This document shows, piece by piece, positions 1-9,000 of a stretch of 23,712 nucleotides of DNA (positions within the stretch are counted from its first letter, which is position 1; every line of letters starts with the position of its first letter). Both the position numbers and the translations under genes were made by a program. The notes under the pieces are model-generated. The model worked only from the letters and a program-made list of their open reading frames with translations, did not search any database and was not told where the DNA came from. The stretch spans positions 1-23,712 of the forward strand of contig UQYH01000023.1 of the NCBI GenBank assembly GCA_900545185.1, in the 5' to 3' direction. The stretch is from an uncultured Eubacteriales bacterium. Its GTDB lineage: Bacteria; Bacillota; Clostridia; UBA1381; UBA9506.

Positions 1-348
1 AATGGATGTCCGAAGGTGATCGATATATATTTTTAAAATTTCATTAAGCTCTACATTAAGAGAGACATCCTGATTTAAATCGGTGTTTAAACTGTTAACA
101 ATATATTTATTTTGCGCAATTGCCGCGCTGAAGCTGACGGTTGAACGCAAAGCCTCATTGATCGACTCGGAGGATTTAAAGGCCAGCGTGTTAACTTTTT
201 CGACAGTGCTGTTCCACTGAGTCCGACTGTTTGATGCAAACAAAATGAGCGCAGCAATTGTAATTGGAATTATGGTAATGGCAATAATCGTGTTTTTAAT
301 ATTTTTTCGTAAGTTATACGGATTCAGTAAATTACGAAGTTTTATCAT
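1..348 (-). CDS. Sensor histidine kinase, YesM-like, N-terminal part only
   Basis: This is the N-terminal 116 residues of a membrane sensor that runs off the left edge of the window. Read on the minus strand it begins MIKLRNLLNPYNLRKN, has one hydrophobic segment at about residues 16-36 (IKNTIIAITIIPITIAALIL), then a polar, probably extracytoplasmic stretch with the start of a helical sensor (Cache-like) domain. The kinase core is outside the window, so the kinase call rests on this topology and on its place directly downstream of a YesN-type regulator, where YesM-type kinases are usual. The ATG at 348 lies 9 nt after GGGAGG; an in-frame ATG at 357 sits directly on that site and is less likely. 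The gene overlaps the regulator's 3' end by 17 nt, which suggests translational coupling. It could in principle be another membrane receptor. Confidence 0.75.
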   Translation of the reverse strand, partial: MIKLRNLLNPYNLRKNIKNTIIAITIIPITIAALILFASNSRTQWNSTVEKVNTLAFKSSESINEALRSTVSFSAAIAQNKYIVNSLNTDLNQDVSLNVELNEILKIYIDHLRTSI

Positions 349-1957
349 CGTCCTCATCCTCCCACGCGATTGCCTTGTTATCGCTTTTGATTCTTCGGTA
401 TTCTTTTGGGGATACGCCCACATATTTCTTAAAAGCTGTGGTAAAGTAGGTATTGCTTTGATACCCCAGCTTTTTTGCAATATCAAGGTGTTTCATGTTT
501 GTTGTTGTTAAAAGCCTCATGGCCTCGTTTATCCTGACTTCCTGAAGATAATAATATATTGTCTTGCCGGTTTGCTCATGAAAAAGCTTGTTGGCATAGC
601 TTGTTGATACGTACAGTCCGTCTACAATCTGATTTAAAGAGAGCAAGGAGGCATAATTTGTATCAATTCTGGTTTTTATTTTCTCAACAAGACTCCTGTC
701 TCCGCTGCGTAGCCTTTCCTGGAGATATTTAATGGTGAAATCCAAAATGTTTCTGATCCATTGTTTAATATCCTGAATGGTGTTAAAATTAACAAGCTTT
801 TTCCAAATTCCCAGGTCACTCCCGAATATATTGGTAAAGCTTTCATTCTTTTCGATCAGGTAGATGTTAATTGTATTGACAATGTAAAAACACAAAATTT
901 TAGAGTGAATTTCGTGTATACCGCCGGCGGTATCAAAGCAGCTGTTAACAAACGCATTGACTTCCAACGAATTACCGCTGTCAAGAAGCTTGTTTATTTT
1001 GGAAGAAATATCCGTTGGGCTTAAGAAGGGCATATCCGGCATTTCGGCGGATAAATCGTTATATACGGTAAGAGAATCTGCCCTGGTAAAGCGTTCTGTT
1101 TTTATCATCTGTAAAAGATAGCGGAAAGACGAATTCAGATTTTGCATTTTCAGAGCACAAGAAGAAATACAAACGGTTGCTTTCTCGCCGCTTGCTTTAT
1201 AAAAATCGTTTTGTACGGTTTCGAAAATTTTTACTTGCTTGTTAAGCGTTATGGAGTTTGTGTCTGTTATCACGCCGAGAACATATGCGTCGCAGCTTAT
1301 AAAATATGACCCCTTGTCCTCGCAGAACGCGTTTTCGGTTATCTCTTTTAAAAGCAGCTGCTTTGCAAAAGCATCCACCATATCCGTATTAGGCGAAGAC
1401 GACATAATCAGTGTCAGCCGAAACTGATCCTCGGCATTTATTTCCGGAAACGGCGTTTGCATTGTAAGGGCTTCATCCGCTGACGGCCGGAACAACAACC
1501 GGGTAAAAAACTGCTCGGTCAGCAGAGAATGATTTTTGTTGATCAGCTCCCTATAACTATCCAATGTATTTTCGATATTTTTGTGTTCCTCTATTCTTTG
1601 AATCGCGTTTTTTACGACCGCAGTCAAGTTATCAATTTCTATCGGCTTTAATATATAATCGGCAACGCCCATTTTAATTCCGCTTAAGGCAAAATCAAAA
1701 TCGTCAAAACAACTCATGAATATGACCTGTGTTTTGTCGTTTTGTTCAATAATTTGTTTTGTCATTTCAATTCCGTTCATATATGGCATGGAGATATCCG
1801 TCAAGACAATATCCGGCTTTTCGGCCAGGGCTTTTTCAAGCCCCAATTTGCCGTTGGCAGCGTCCGCAGTCACTACGCCAAGTTCTTCCCAATTAACGTG
1901 ACGCATTATGCCGCGGCGATCCGATTCGTTATCATCTACAATCAGTAACTTGTACAT
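332..1957 (-). CDS. Response regulator, REC + AraC-type DNA-binding domain (YesN-like)
   Basis: A 541-residue transcriptional regulator that likely takes phosphate from the adjoining kinase and activates sugar-use genes. Residues 1-120 form a receiver domain: acidic pair D8-D9, phospho-acceptor D54 in VLTDISMP, S82 and conserved K104 in ILKP are all present. The middle (about 130-430) is a divergent linker typical of long YesN proteins. The C-terminus (about 435-535) is an AraC/XylS double helix-turn-helix, visible in LNQIVDGLYVSTSYANKLF and in the signature YQSNTYFTTAFKKYVGVSPKEYR. The start at 1957 is chosen because an AAGGAGA ribosome binding site lies just upstream and MYKLLIVDD is the normal receiver start; the reading frame stays open 16 codons further but has no such site. 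The tail is acidic (EDEDDD). It is divergent to the importer operon, its probable target. Confidence 0.93.
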   Translation of the reverse strand: MYKLLIVDDNESDRRGIMRHVNWEELGVVTADAANGKLGLEKALAEKPDIVLTDISMPYMNGIEMTKQIIEQNDKTQVIFMSCFDDFDFALSGIKMGVADYILKPIEIDNLTAVVKNAIQRIEEHKNIENTLDSYRELINKNHSLLTEQFFTRLLFRPSADEALTMQTPFPEINAEDQFRLTLIMSSSPNTDMVDAFAKQLLLKEITENAFCEDKGSYFISCDAYVLGVITDTNSITLNKQVKIFETVQNDFYKASGEKATVCISSCALKMQNLNSSFRYLLQMIKTERFTRADSLTVYNDLSAEMPDMPFLSPTDISSKINKLLDSGNSLEVNAFVNSCFDTAGGIHEIHSKILCFYIVNTINIYLIEKNESFTNIFGSDLGIWKKLVNFNTIQDIKQWIRNILDFTIKYLQERLRSGDRSLVEKIKTRIDTNYASLLSLNQIVDGLYVSTSYANKLFHEQTGKTIYYYLQEVRINEAMRLLTTTNMKHLDIAKKLGYQSNTYFTTAFKKYVGVSPKEYRRIKSDNKAIAWEDEDDDKTS

Positions 1958-2012
1958 TGCGCATCTCCTTTGGATAAAGAGTAGTATATATGTAATCGGT
2001 TCCACATCATTG

Positions 2013-2042
2013 AGTGTAACACATTCTTGGTACTAAAGTCAA
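2013..2042 (-). promoter_or_regulatory. Candidate sigma-A promoter for the regulator-kinase pair
   Basis: On the minus strand, TTGACT (2042-2037) and TACACT (2018-2013) are separated by 18 nt, matching the consensus -35 and -10 boxes at 5/6 and 4/6 positions. Transcription would start near 2006 and give a leader of about 50 nt before the regulator ATG at 1957. This is a match by eye only. Confidence 0.45.
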
Positions 2043-2094
2043 TAAAGCTTATGAAGATAGAGTTGTAATTTTAAATTTTTGGGTTATTTTTAAA

Positions 2095-2123
2095 TTGAAT
2101 TGGCGGTTGTCGTCATGTAAAAT
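2095..2123 (+). promoter_or_regulatory. Candidate sigma-A promoter for the importer operon
   Basis: TTGAAT (2095-2100) and TAAAAT (2118-2123) are 17 nt apart, matching the -35 and -10 consensus at 4/6 and 5/6. It lies about 43 nt upstream of the proposed TTG start of the first permease, in the divergent region opposite the AraC-type regulator, where a YesN-type activator would bind. No clear operator repeat could be assigned. Confidence 0.5.
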
Positions 2124-2152
2124 GAATATAGAATTATAAAATATGAACCAAT

Positions 2153-2160
2153 GGGAGGAG
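2153..2160 (+). promoter_or_regulatory. Ribosome binding site that decides the first permease start
   Basis: GGGAGGAG here is a near-ideal Shine-Dalgarno sequence. It overlaps an in-frame ATG at 2151, so that ATG cannot be the start used with this site. TTG at 2166 lies 5 nt downstream and ATG at 2178 lies 17 nt downstream; the TTG fits best. Confidence 0.6.
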
Positions 2161-2165
2161 TAGAA

Positions 2166-3125
2166 TTGAAACAATCAATGAAAGCTGAGGATTCATTTTG
2201 TGTCAATATACCCAAAAAAGGCTTATGGTACAACCTTTCGGTGAACAAAACCGCGTATCTTTTGATACTTCCGGCGCTTTTGCTGGTGCTGCTGCTGTGT
2301 TATCTTCCTTTCGGGGGCTTAATACTGGCGTTTAAGGACTATAACATAGTAGACGGTATACTCGGAAGTCCCTGGGTGGGTTTTGATAATTTTGTAGAAT
2401 GTTTTACGCAGCCGAACATGCTGGTTGCCGTTAAAAATTCATTTGTTTACGGAATGGTGCTCCAGTTTCTCGGCATGCCGTTTCCTATTTTGCTTGCGCT
2501 TCTGTTTAATGAAATCAGAAATATTCATTTTAAAAAAGTCGTGCAAACCGTGAGTTATCTGCCGTACTTCTTATCGTGGATTACCGTTGTGGGTCTTTTT
2601 TCGAGCATGTTTTCTTTAGAAGGGACTTTTAACGGTATTTTAAAGTCCCTTCTCGGTGATAGCTATGAAGCTGTGAATATCATGCACAACGCCAAAAATT
2701 TTCTGCCGATTATTTTTTGGACGCATATTTGGAAATCCATCGGCTGGTCTTCGGTTATTTTTCTTGCTGCCATTACGGGTATTGACCCCAGTTATTACGA
2801 AGCTGCAACGATAGACGGATGCGGAAAATTTAAACAGGTTATTTATATCACCCTGCCCTGTATTAAAAACACAATCCTGATTGTCTTTATTATGTCTCTC
2901 GGAAGTCTTTTTAATACCAGCTTTGAGCAGGTATACGGATTCCAAAATGTATATATACAGCAGGAAACCGATACCATTAATACCCTTATTTACAGATTGG
3001 GTATTCAAAACGGGAAATATTCTTTGGCAACGGCCTTCGGTCTTGCACAGGGTCTTGTGGCGGTGGCGCTGCTTTTATTTTCCAATACGGTAAGTAAAAA
3101 ACTGTTTGAAGTCAGTATTTGGTAG
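2166..3125 (+). CDS. Sugar ABC transporter permease, LplB-like
   Basis: A 319-residue inner-membrane permease, one half of the channel of a carbohydrate (CUT1-type) importer. It has about six hydrophobic segments, the first at TAYLLILPALLLVLLLCYLP. The cytoplasmic EAA loop that docks on the ATPase is clear at residues 212-231: EAATIDGCGKFKQVIYITLP. The phrase GLILAFKDYN after the first membrane segment and the C-terminal VSIW are typical of the LplB/YtcP-associated group, which imports complex oligosaccharides such as those from pectin or xylan. A TTG start at 2166 is preferred on ribosome-site spacing; ATG at 2178 is the alternative. It is the first gene of the importer operon, 9 nt before the second permease. 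No ATPase gene is in the window, as is normal for systems using a shared MsmX-like ATPase. Confidence 0.9.
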   Translation: MKQSMKAEDSFCVNIPKKGLWYNLSVNKTAYLLILPALLLVLLLCYLPFGGLILAFKDYNIVDGILGSPWVGFDNFVECFTQPNMLVAVKNSFVYGMVLQFLGMPFPILLALLFNEIRNIHFKKVVQTVSYLPYFLSWITVVGLFSSMFSLEGTFNGILKSLLGDSYEAVNIMHNAKNFLPIIFWTHIWKSIGWSSVIFLAAITGIDPSYYEAATIDGCGKFKQVIYITLPCIKNTILIVFIMSLGSLFNTSFEQVYGFQNVYIQQETDTINTLIYRLGIQNGKYSLATAFGLAQGLVAVALLLFSNTVSKKLFEVSIW

Positions 3126-3134
3126 GAGGACAAA

Positions 3135-4031
3135 ATGAAAAGATCTTTAGGAGAAAAAACATTTAACGTTTTTAATGTGTGTTTAATGCTTTTGCTTTCT
3201 GTCATCATGATTTACCCGTATCTGAATCAGGTTGCCATTTCTTTTAACGAAGGCATGGATACGGCGCTGGGCGGCATTACCATTCTTCCGCGTAAGTTTA
3301 CATTTCAAAATTACGCAACGGTATTTTCAAATCGTGATCTCCTCGGCGGCGCCGTTATATCGGTCAGCCGCGTGATTTTGGAGGTGGTACTCTCCATTGC
3401 GGTTGTGTTCTCTGCCGCGTTTGGTTTGACCCGAAAAAATCTTGCATACAGAAGCGGGCTTACAATTTTTCTTATGATACCGGCTTATGTATCGGCAGGC
3501 GTTATCCCGATTTATATTATATACAGATATTTGGGGCTTATTAACAGTTACTGGGTATATATCATTCCCCGGCTGTTTGTGTTTTATAACATGGTTATCG
3601 TACGGTCGTTTTTACAAGAGCTGCCGGACAGTATAGAAGAATCCGCCAAAATTGACGGTGCAGGGGATCTTTGTATTATGTTAAAAATTGCACTTCCCTT
3701 GTGTAAGCCGGTATTGGCTACCATCGCGCTTTGGGTATCGGTCGGCGCGTGGAATGACTGGACATCAACACTTTATTATGTTACAGAGCCGGACTTGTAT
3801 CCTTTGCAGTATATTATGATGAAGCTGATTAAAGAGAGTGAGGTTGCGCAAAAAATGGCGGCAGAAGCTGCCATGACGGGCACAACGGGAACCGGAGCAT
3901 CCTTTATCCCGACATCGGATTCGATTAAGGCGGCAACGCTTATCATAACAACGCTGCCGATTATTATGGTATATCCGTTTTTGCAGAAGTATTTTGTTAA
4001 GGGCGTTACGGTCGGCGCCGTAAAAGGTTGA
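3135..4031 (+). CDS. Sugar ABC transporter permease, YtcP/LplC-like
   Basis: A 298-residue membrane protein, the second channel subunit of the importer. It begins MKRSLGEKTFNVFNVC after an AGGAGG site 6 nt upstream and has about six membrane segments (first at LMLLLSVIMIYPYLNQVAISF). The EAA loop is at residues 169-188 with the sequence ESAKIDGAGDLCIMLKIALP, so the usual second Ala of EAA is kept and the first is Ser. The ending FLQKYFVKGVTVGAVKG is the standard C-terminus of the YtcP/LplC group. A polar insert rich in Gly, Thr and Ala (about residues 235-260) before the last segments is a known trait of this group and is not unusual. It pairs with the upstream permease; substrate is unknown. 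Confidence 0.92.
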   Translation: MKRSLGEKTFNVFNVCLMLLLSVIMIYPYLNQVAISFNEGMDTALGGITILPRKFTFQNYATVFSNRDLLGGAVISVSRVILEVVLSIAVVFSAAFGLTRKNLAYRSGLTIFLMIPAYVSAGVIPIYIIYRYLGLINSYWVYIIPRLFVFYNMVIVRSFLQELPDSIEESAKIDGAGDLCIMLKIALPLCKPVLATIALWVSVGAWNDWTSTLYYVTEPDLYPLQYIMMKLIKESEVAQKMAAEAAMTGTTGTGASFIPTSDSIKAATLIITTLPIIMVYPFLQKYFVKGVTVGAVKG

Positions 4032-4069
4032 TTATGCTCGAAAGAGCCGTTTAATAAAGGAGGATTTTT

Positions 4070-5938
4070 ATGTTTAATTTAAAAAAGAAGTTCACAGCAG
4101 TTATTTGTATAACGGCCTGTGTATGTATGCTTGCTTCTTGCGGCAAGGGCGGCGATTCTGAGGTACTGTTTCAAGATGGCGAATATATTCCCCAAGATGA
4201 TTTGAAGATTACCGTGTGGAATACGCAGGGAACGGACTATACCGCCAAGTCGCTGGACAAAAATGTTGTAGAGGATTGGCTTGTCAATAAAACCAAGGTT
4301 AAAGTGAAAAATGTTTACGGCAACGACGGCGGACAGTGGGACGCGAAATTATCTAAGCTTGTTGCGGGAGACAACCTGCCTGAAATTATCACCTGCGGCG
4401 CCTTCCAGGGCCCGGCGCATTTTGCAAAGCTGGATGAATTAAAACAGGTTTGGGAACTGACCCCCGATATGCTTCAAAAATATGCGCCGAACGTATGGAA
4501 CAGAGTTCCGAAGGAATATTGGGAGGCGATTTCGGTTAAGGGCAAAATTTTGGGCATACCGTTTAGCAATGATGTTAATAAGGTAACAAACCCCGATGCC
4601 AGCGATGAAGAGATTGATACAATCAAAACGCTCTATAAGGTTCCCGATAATGATGTTATGATTGATAACATTCAAACGCTGTACATACGTGACGATATAC
4701 TCAAAATGTTCTATCCCGAAGCTAAAACGTTTACGGAGCTTAAAGCCATTCTGGAAGAACGAAACGAGCCGATTGGTGAGGAATTGCTGGATATTCCGAT
4801 TTACACAACCGAAGAGTATATTGACTTTATGTATAAATTAAAGGATGCCAATTTAAAAGAGGGCGACAAAACGGTGTATCCCTTTGGGTATACCGGCGGA
4901 GACAACTGGTGCGCGCTTGCTTGGCTGGGGGCGGATATGTACGGCTACAAGGGTCACTCATATACCGGCAGCTGGAATGATGTGAAGCAAGAGATACAAA
5001 TACCGTTGGTCAGCGATATTGTGAAAACGGCAGCCAAAACGCAGAATCAAATGCTTGCCGATAGGGTTATCGACCCTGAAAGCATGACGCATACCAGCGC
5101 ACAGGCAGAGGAGAAGATTTTAAACGGTCTTTATGCCATTGCGCCCATTAACGGTGTTTCTGATTTGATTACGGTTAATGACTCTTTGGAAAAGCAGGGT
5201 AAAAGCTTTAGATACAGACCCTTCTACACACAGGTTCCGCACAAGGAGGAATACTCTCCGTTTGAAGAAGAAACCATGTGGACAGAGTCGCTTTGCATTT
5301 TAAAGACGGTCAGCGAAAATCAGCTCTATCAAATTTTAAACTGGTTAAACGTTCAGTTCAGTGACGAATGGGATTCTGTAAGAAACTGGGGTCCGGAAGA
5401 AGCCGGTTTGTATACGGTTGATGAAAACGGCAAAAGACATTTTAAGGATGAAAGATTTACGGCATTTTATGTAAACGGCGATAACTCTGCACTTAAAGCA
5501 GAGGAAACCCTGGGTTTGGGAGGCCCCGAGGTTTTGGGCTATAAAACCGGCGGTCTCTTTAGTGTTTGCTCTACCACAAAATCAAAATGGACTCCGAATG
5601 TTCACTTAAAGCAAATAATCTTTAAGCCTGCTCCCAACAGCGGATTTAAGTTTAAAAACGACAGCGAGCATGTTAAAAGCGTTAAACTGTATCCGCCGTG
5701 TCAGGGTTGGTCAAGTATTTATGCCGATATTCCCGAAGTTGTAACATTTTGGGCAGAAAGAGACCAATGGGAGAACATGTTTAAGGTTGCACTGGCCGCA
5801 CCTGTCAGCGAATTTGATACAAAGTGGGATAATGCAGTTCAGGGCTTGAACAAAATTGTGGATATTCATACAATGGAACAGAAAATGACGGAAATCGCAA
5901 GACCGATTGCAGATATCCTTGCGGATGCAAACAAATAA
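4070..5938 (+). CDS. Extracellular solute-binding lipoprotein, LplA-like
   Basis: A 622-residue sugar-binding lipoprotein that should deliver oligosaccharide to the two upstream permeases. The N-terminus is a lipoprotein signal: positive MFNLKKK, a hydrophobic core, and lipobox L21-A-S-C24, after which C24 would be lipidated. The mature part shows the family-1 binding-protein pattern: ITVWNTQGTDY at the start of lobe 1, then DAKLSKLVAGDNLPEIITC, and aromatic-rich stretches (for example YPFGYTGGDNWCALAWLGADMYG) likely to line the sugar site. It is about 100 residues longer than typical maltose-binding-type proteins, which suits the LplA/YtcQ class that binds large oligosaccharides. An AAAGGAGG site precedes the ATG. 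It is 38 nt downstream of the second permease, so it is co-transcribed. Confidence 0.92.
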   Translation: MFNLKKKFTAVICITACVCMLASCGKGGDSEVLFQDGEYIPQDDLKITVWNTQGTDYTAKSLDKNVVEDWLVNKTKVKVKNVYGNDGGQWDAKLSKLVAGDNLPEIITCGAFQGPAHFAKLDELKQVWELTPDMLQKYAPNVWNRVPKEYWEAISVKGKILGIPFSNDVNKVTNPDASDEEIDTIKTLYKVPDNDVMIDNIQTLYIRDDILKMFYPEAKTFTELKAILEERNEPIGEELLDIPIYTTEEYIDFMYKLKDANLKEGDKTVYPFGYTGGDNWCALAWLGADMYGYKGHSYTGSWNDVKQEIQIPLVSDIVKTAAKTQNQMLADRVIDPESMTHTSAQAEEKILNGLYAIAPINGVSDLITVNDSLEKQGKSFRYRPFYTQVPHKEEYSPFEEETMWTESLCILKTVSENQLYQILNWLNVQFSDEWDSVRNWGPEEAGLYTVDENGKRHFKDERFTAFYVNGDNSALKAEETLGLGGPEVLGYKTGGLFSVCSTTKSKWTPNVHLKQIIFKPAPNSGFKFKNDSEHVKSVKLYPPCQGWSSIYADIPEVVTFWAERDQWENMFKVALAAPVSEFDTKWDNAVQGLNKIVDIHTMEQKMTEIARPIADILADANK

Positions 5939-5947
5939 CGAATGAAT

Positions 5948-5982
5948 TTTTTCAGCGGGGGATGCAGTCCCCCACTGAAAAA
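5948..5982 (+). terminator. Strong hairpin after the solute-binding protein gene
   Basis: TTTTTCAG (5948-5955) pairs with CTGAAAAA (5975-5982) and GGGGGA (5957-5962) pairs with TCCCCC (5968-5973), with one C/A mismatch and a 5-nt loop. No T-run follows on the plus strand, so it may be a partial terminator or an mRNA-stabilising 3' end rather than a full stop. It would allow the importer genes to be expressed at a different level from the secreted proteins downstream. Confidence 0.6.
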
Positions 5983-5993
5983 CGTTGAAGGAC

Positions 5994-6009
5994 GGGACGC
6001 TTTCGTCCC
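5994..6009 (+). terminator. Second small hairpin before the beta-helix gene
   Basis: GGGACG (5994-5999) pairs perfectly with CGTCCC (6004-6009) around a 4-nt loop (CTTT), followed by a weak TTATTG tract. It stands 20 nt before the next ATG and just upstream of its AAGGAGG site. A role in attenuation or mRNA protection is possible; function is not shown by the sequence. Confidence 0.4.
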
Positions 6010-6029
6010 TTATTGAAGGAGGATGACAG

Positions 6030-9000
6030 ATGCTGAAAAAGGTTTGTTTTGTTGCGCTTGCGGCAATGCTGTTTTTAACAACAATGGCTGTACCTTCGTC
6101 GGTGGTCTTTGGCGCGGAAAGAACGGCGTACAGTATAAAAGACGCTGTCAGCTATAAGGGCACCAGAAATCAAAATATGAACGTTTACAGCAGCTTTATG
6201 ACGGCAGGCGCAGGTGCCGGCGCGGAATTTTCTATTTTTGTTCCGGCCGAAAAAACCTATCATATTATTGTAAGGGCATCCAGCTCTGCGGCGGCAACCA
6301 TTACGGCAAGCATCAATTCCGAGTCGGCGCCCGCGGTTGATGTTAATACCGGCTCGTATGCAAATTACGAGGAGATTATAGCGAACACGGTTAAACTGAA
6401 AGCCGGATACTCAAGACTTGCCGTTATCACGCAAAGCGGTATGATTCAGCTTTCTGATGTTTACATAGAGGAAGCTTCGGCACAAAAGCCGGGTGCCGAT
6501 TTCAGCAAAACAGAAGGTGCGTTTAAAAGCCATCTCCTGCCTGCTGTGATAGAAGCGGAGGATTTTGACTACCGTTCGGCAAAAAGCGCCGACAAAACCG
6601 TTATATTAAGCCAAAAGTACAGAAAAGATTCTGTTCTTTCCATAGAAGAGGACGGTTCGTCAACAACCCTTTCTATGGGCAACGGCGACAGTGCGGCATA
6701 TACCTTCGAGGTGGCAAATACCGGTCTTTTTGCAATTAAAGCAGTGGCCAATACAGCCGGTGTTGCAAGAATTTATTTCGATTCCGGCTTGGGCTGTGTG
6801 GAAAGCGAATTAAAATCCTTTGCAGAAAATTCATTCGGAACGGTGTATTTGACGGAAGGCATACACAAAATCCGATTGGAAAGCAGATCGGCAGGGCTTT
6901 CTGTTGATAAGCTTTGGTTTAAGCATGCTCAAAGCAGCTCCGATTACTATAATCCTTCGGAGCTTGTTAAAGGCAAGATTATTACCATTACGGAAAAAGA
7001 AGATCACAACACGGTGGAAAACCCTGTGTGGAAGGAGCTTTACGTCAGCAAAAGCGGTACAAGCAAGGGCGACGGGAGCAAGCAAAATCCGTTTGATTCA
7101 ATAGAGACAGCCAAGGCAGCCGTGCGTAAGCTGGCCTCCGGTATGCAGGGGGATATTGTGATTCACATTCTTCCCGGCACGTATTTTATTGGGGAGACAA
7201 TTACTTTTACACCCGAGGACAGCGGCAAAAACGGCTACAACATTGTATATAAGGGCACAGATCCCGACAATAAGCCGCAGCTGAGCGGCGGCAAAAAAAT
7301 TGACGGCTGGCAGAGGGTAGAAGGAAACATCTGGTCTGCCAAGGTTGGCGATGATATTGATATGGTTCGTCAGCTGTATATTAACGAGTTTCCTGCAAGA
7401 ATTGCGCGCAGTAAATATTTATATAACGGCACAAGAGCCTATGTTGACCCTATGACAGAGTTTGAACAGGACGGTTTTTACATTCCCAAAAAGAATTTTC
7501 CCGTGCTGAGCCGTACCGGGGATGTGGAATTTTTATTCCCGTTTATGTGGTGCCTGCACCATTTCCCCGCAAAGGGAATTGAAGACGCAGGTGACGAGTG
7601 GCTGGTTAAATACGATCAGCCGTATTACGGAAGATATCTTCAGGGCGCTGCCTCTCACTCCACACCTACGGCCGGTATTGCGCTGTATGTCAGCAATGCG
7701 CCGGAGCTGATGGACGAACCGGGGGAATTTTATTTTGACAGAAAAACAAAAACGGTTTACTACTATGCCTATGAAGAAGAGGACATGACAAAGGCCGAGG
7801 TCTACACGCCCTGTACAGCCAATCTTATCAAGGTGCAAGGCAGCAGCAAAAGCGATAAGGTATTAAACCTTACGTTTGACAATCTCGATATACGTCTTGG
7901 GTCGTGGAATGATATTGCAAGAACGGGACTGTTCACGGGACAGGGCGATTCAAAAATTCCGCCGGATGCCGAGAATCCTACGGGCACGCAGACATGGTGG
8001 GAGGATATGGTACCTGCGCAAATGGAAATGAACTTTGCGGACAACATAGCTGTCACCAATTGTACGTTTTTAAACCATGGCTCTACGGCTCTTGCAATGC
8101 GTCATAATGTGACCGATTCTAAGGTAGAGGGCAACGTTTTCCGCGATCTTGCCGGTTCTGCCATTGTGATAGGCCATGAGGACTATGAAAAAGATGTAAA
8201 CACCGTTGAAGATCTCAGCAGACATATCAGCGTTAACAATAACGTCATCAGAAGAATCGGACACGACTATATGAATTCTATCGGTATTATGATTTTTTAT
8301 GCCAACTCGATTGAGGTTATGCATAATGACTTGAAATACCTGCCCTATTCAGGCATTTCTGTCGGTTGGGGCTGGGGTTCGGCTCTGTCTGTTTCGCTTA
8401 AATGCGGTGAACACAATATTGCCGACAATCGGATTGATTATACAAGCATGGCCGTATATGACGGCGGCTCTATTTATACGCTGAGCGAAATGAAGGGTAT
8501 GTATATTCAAGGCAACTATATGTCGAACAGCAAAGACTCGGGCGGTATTTATTTTGACCAGGGTTCAAAAAGCATTGTGGCAAGAGATAATGTGTTTGAA
8601 AACAATCAAAAAAATACCTTCTATTCCGGTAATTTAATTGATACAATTTACCGCAATTACGCAAATTATGTCGATTACAGCGACTCCAGGCCGTGGAACG
8701 GCAAAGCGGTTACCGAAAAGCCGATTCGCACCGAAGGTGACAATTGGGGGCCGGAGGCAAGAGCCATTATGGCAAATGCAGGCTTGCAGCAGGACTATAA
8801 GGCTTTGTTAAACGGCGAAAAAATTGAGCATCCCCGATGGAGAAAGATGTCTATAGAGGTGCTCAACCGCGATTCCTTTACAAGTAAAACACGTTTTGTC
8901 ATTCATGCATCGAACTGGATGGATGGCGGCGAAGGGGTTGCGTTCCATGAAATCAACGGTGAGCAGCCGGAGGACTATGGCAGAAAGGACAGCTTTATCG

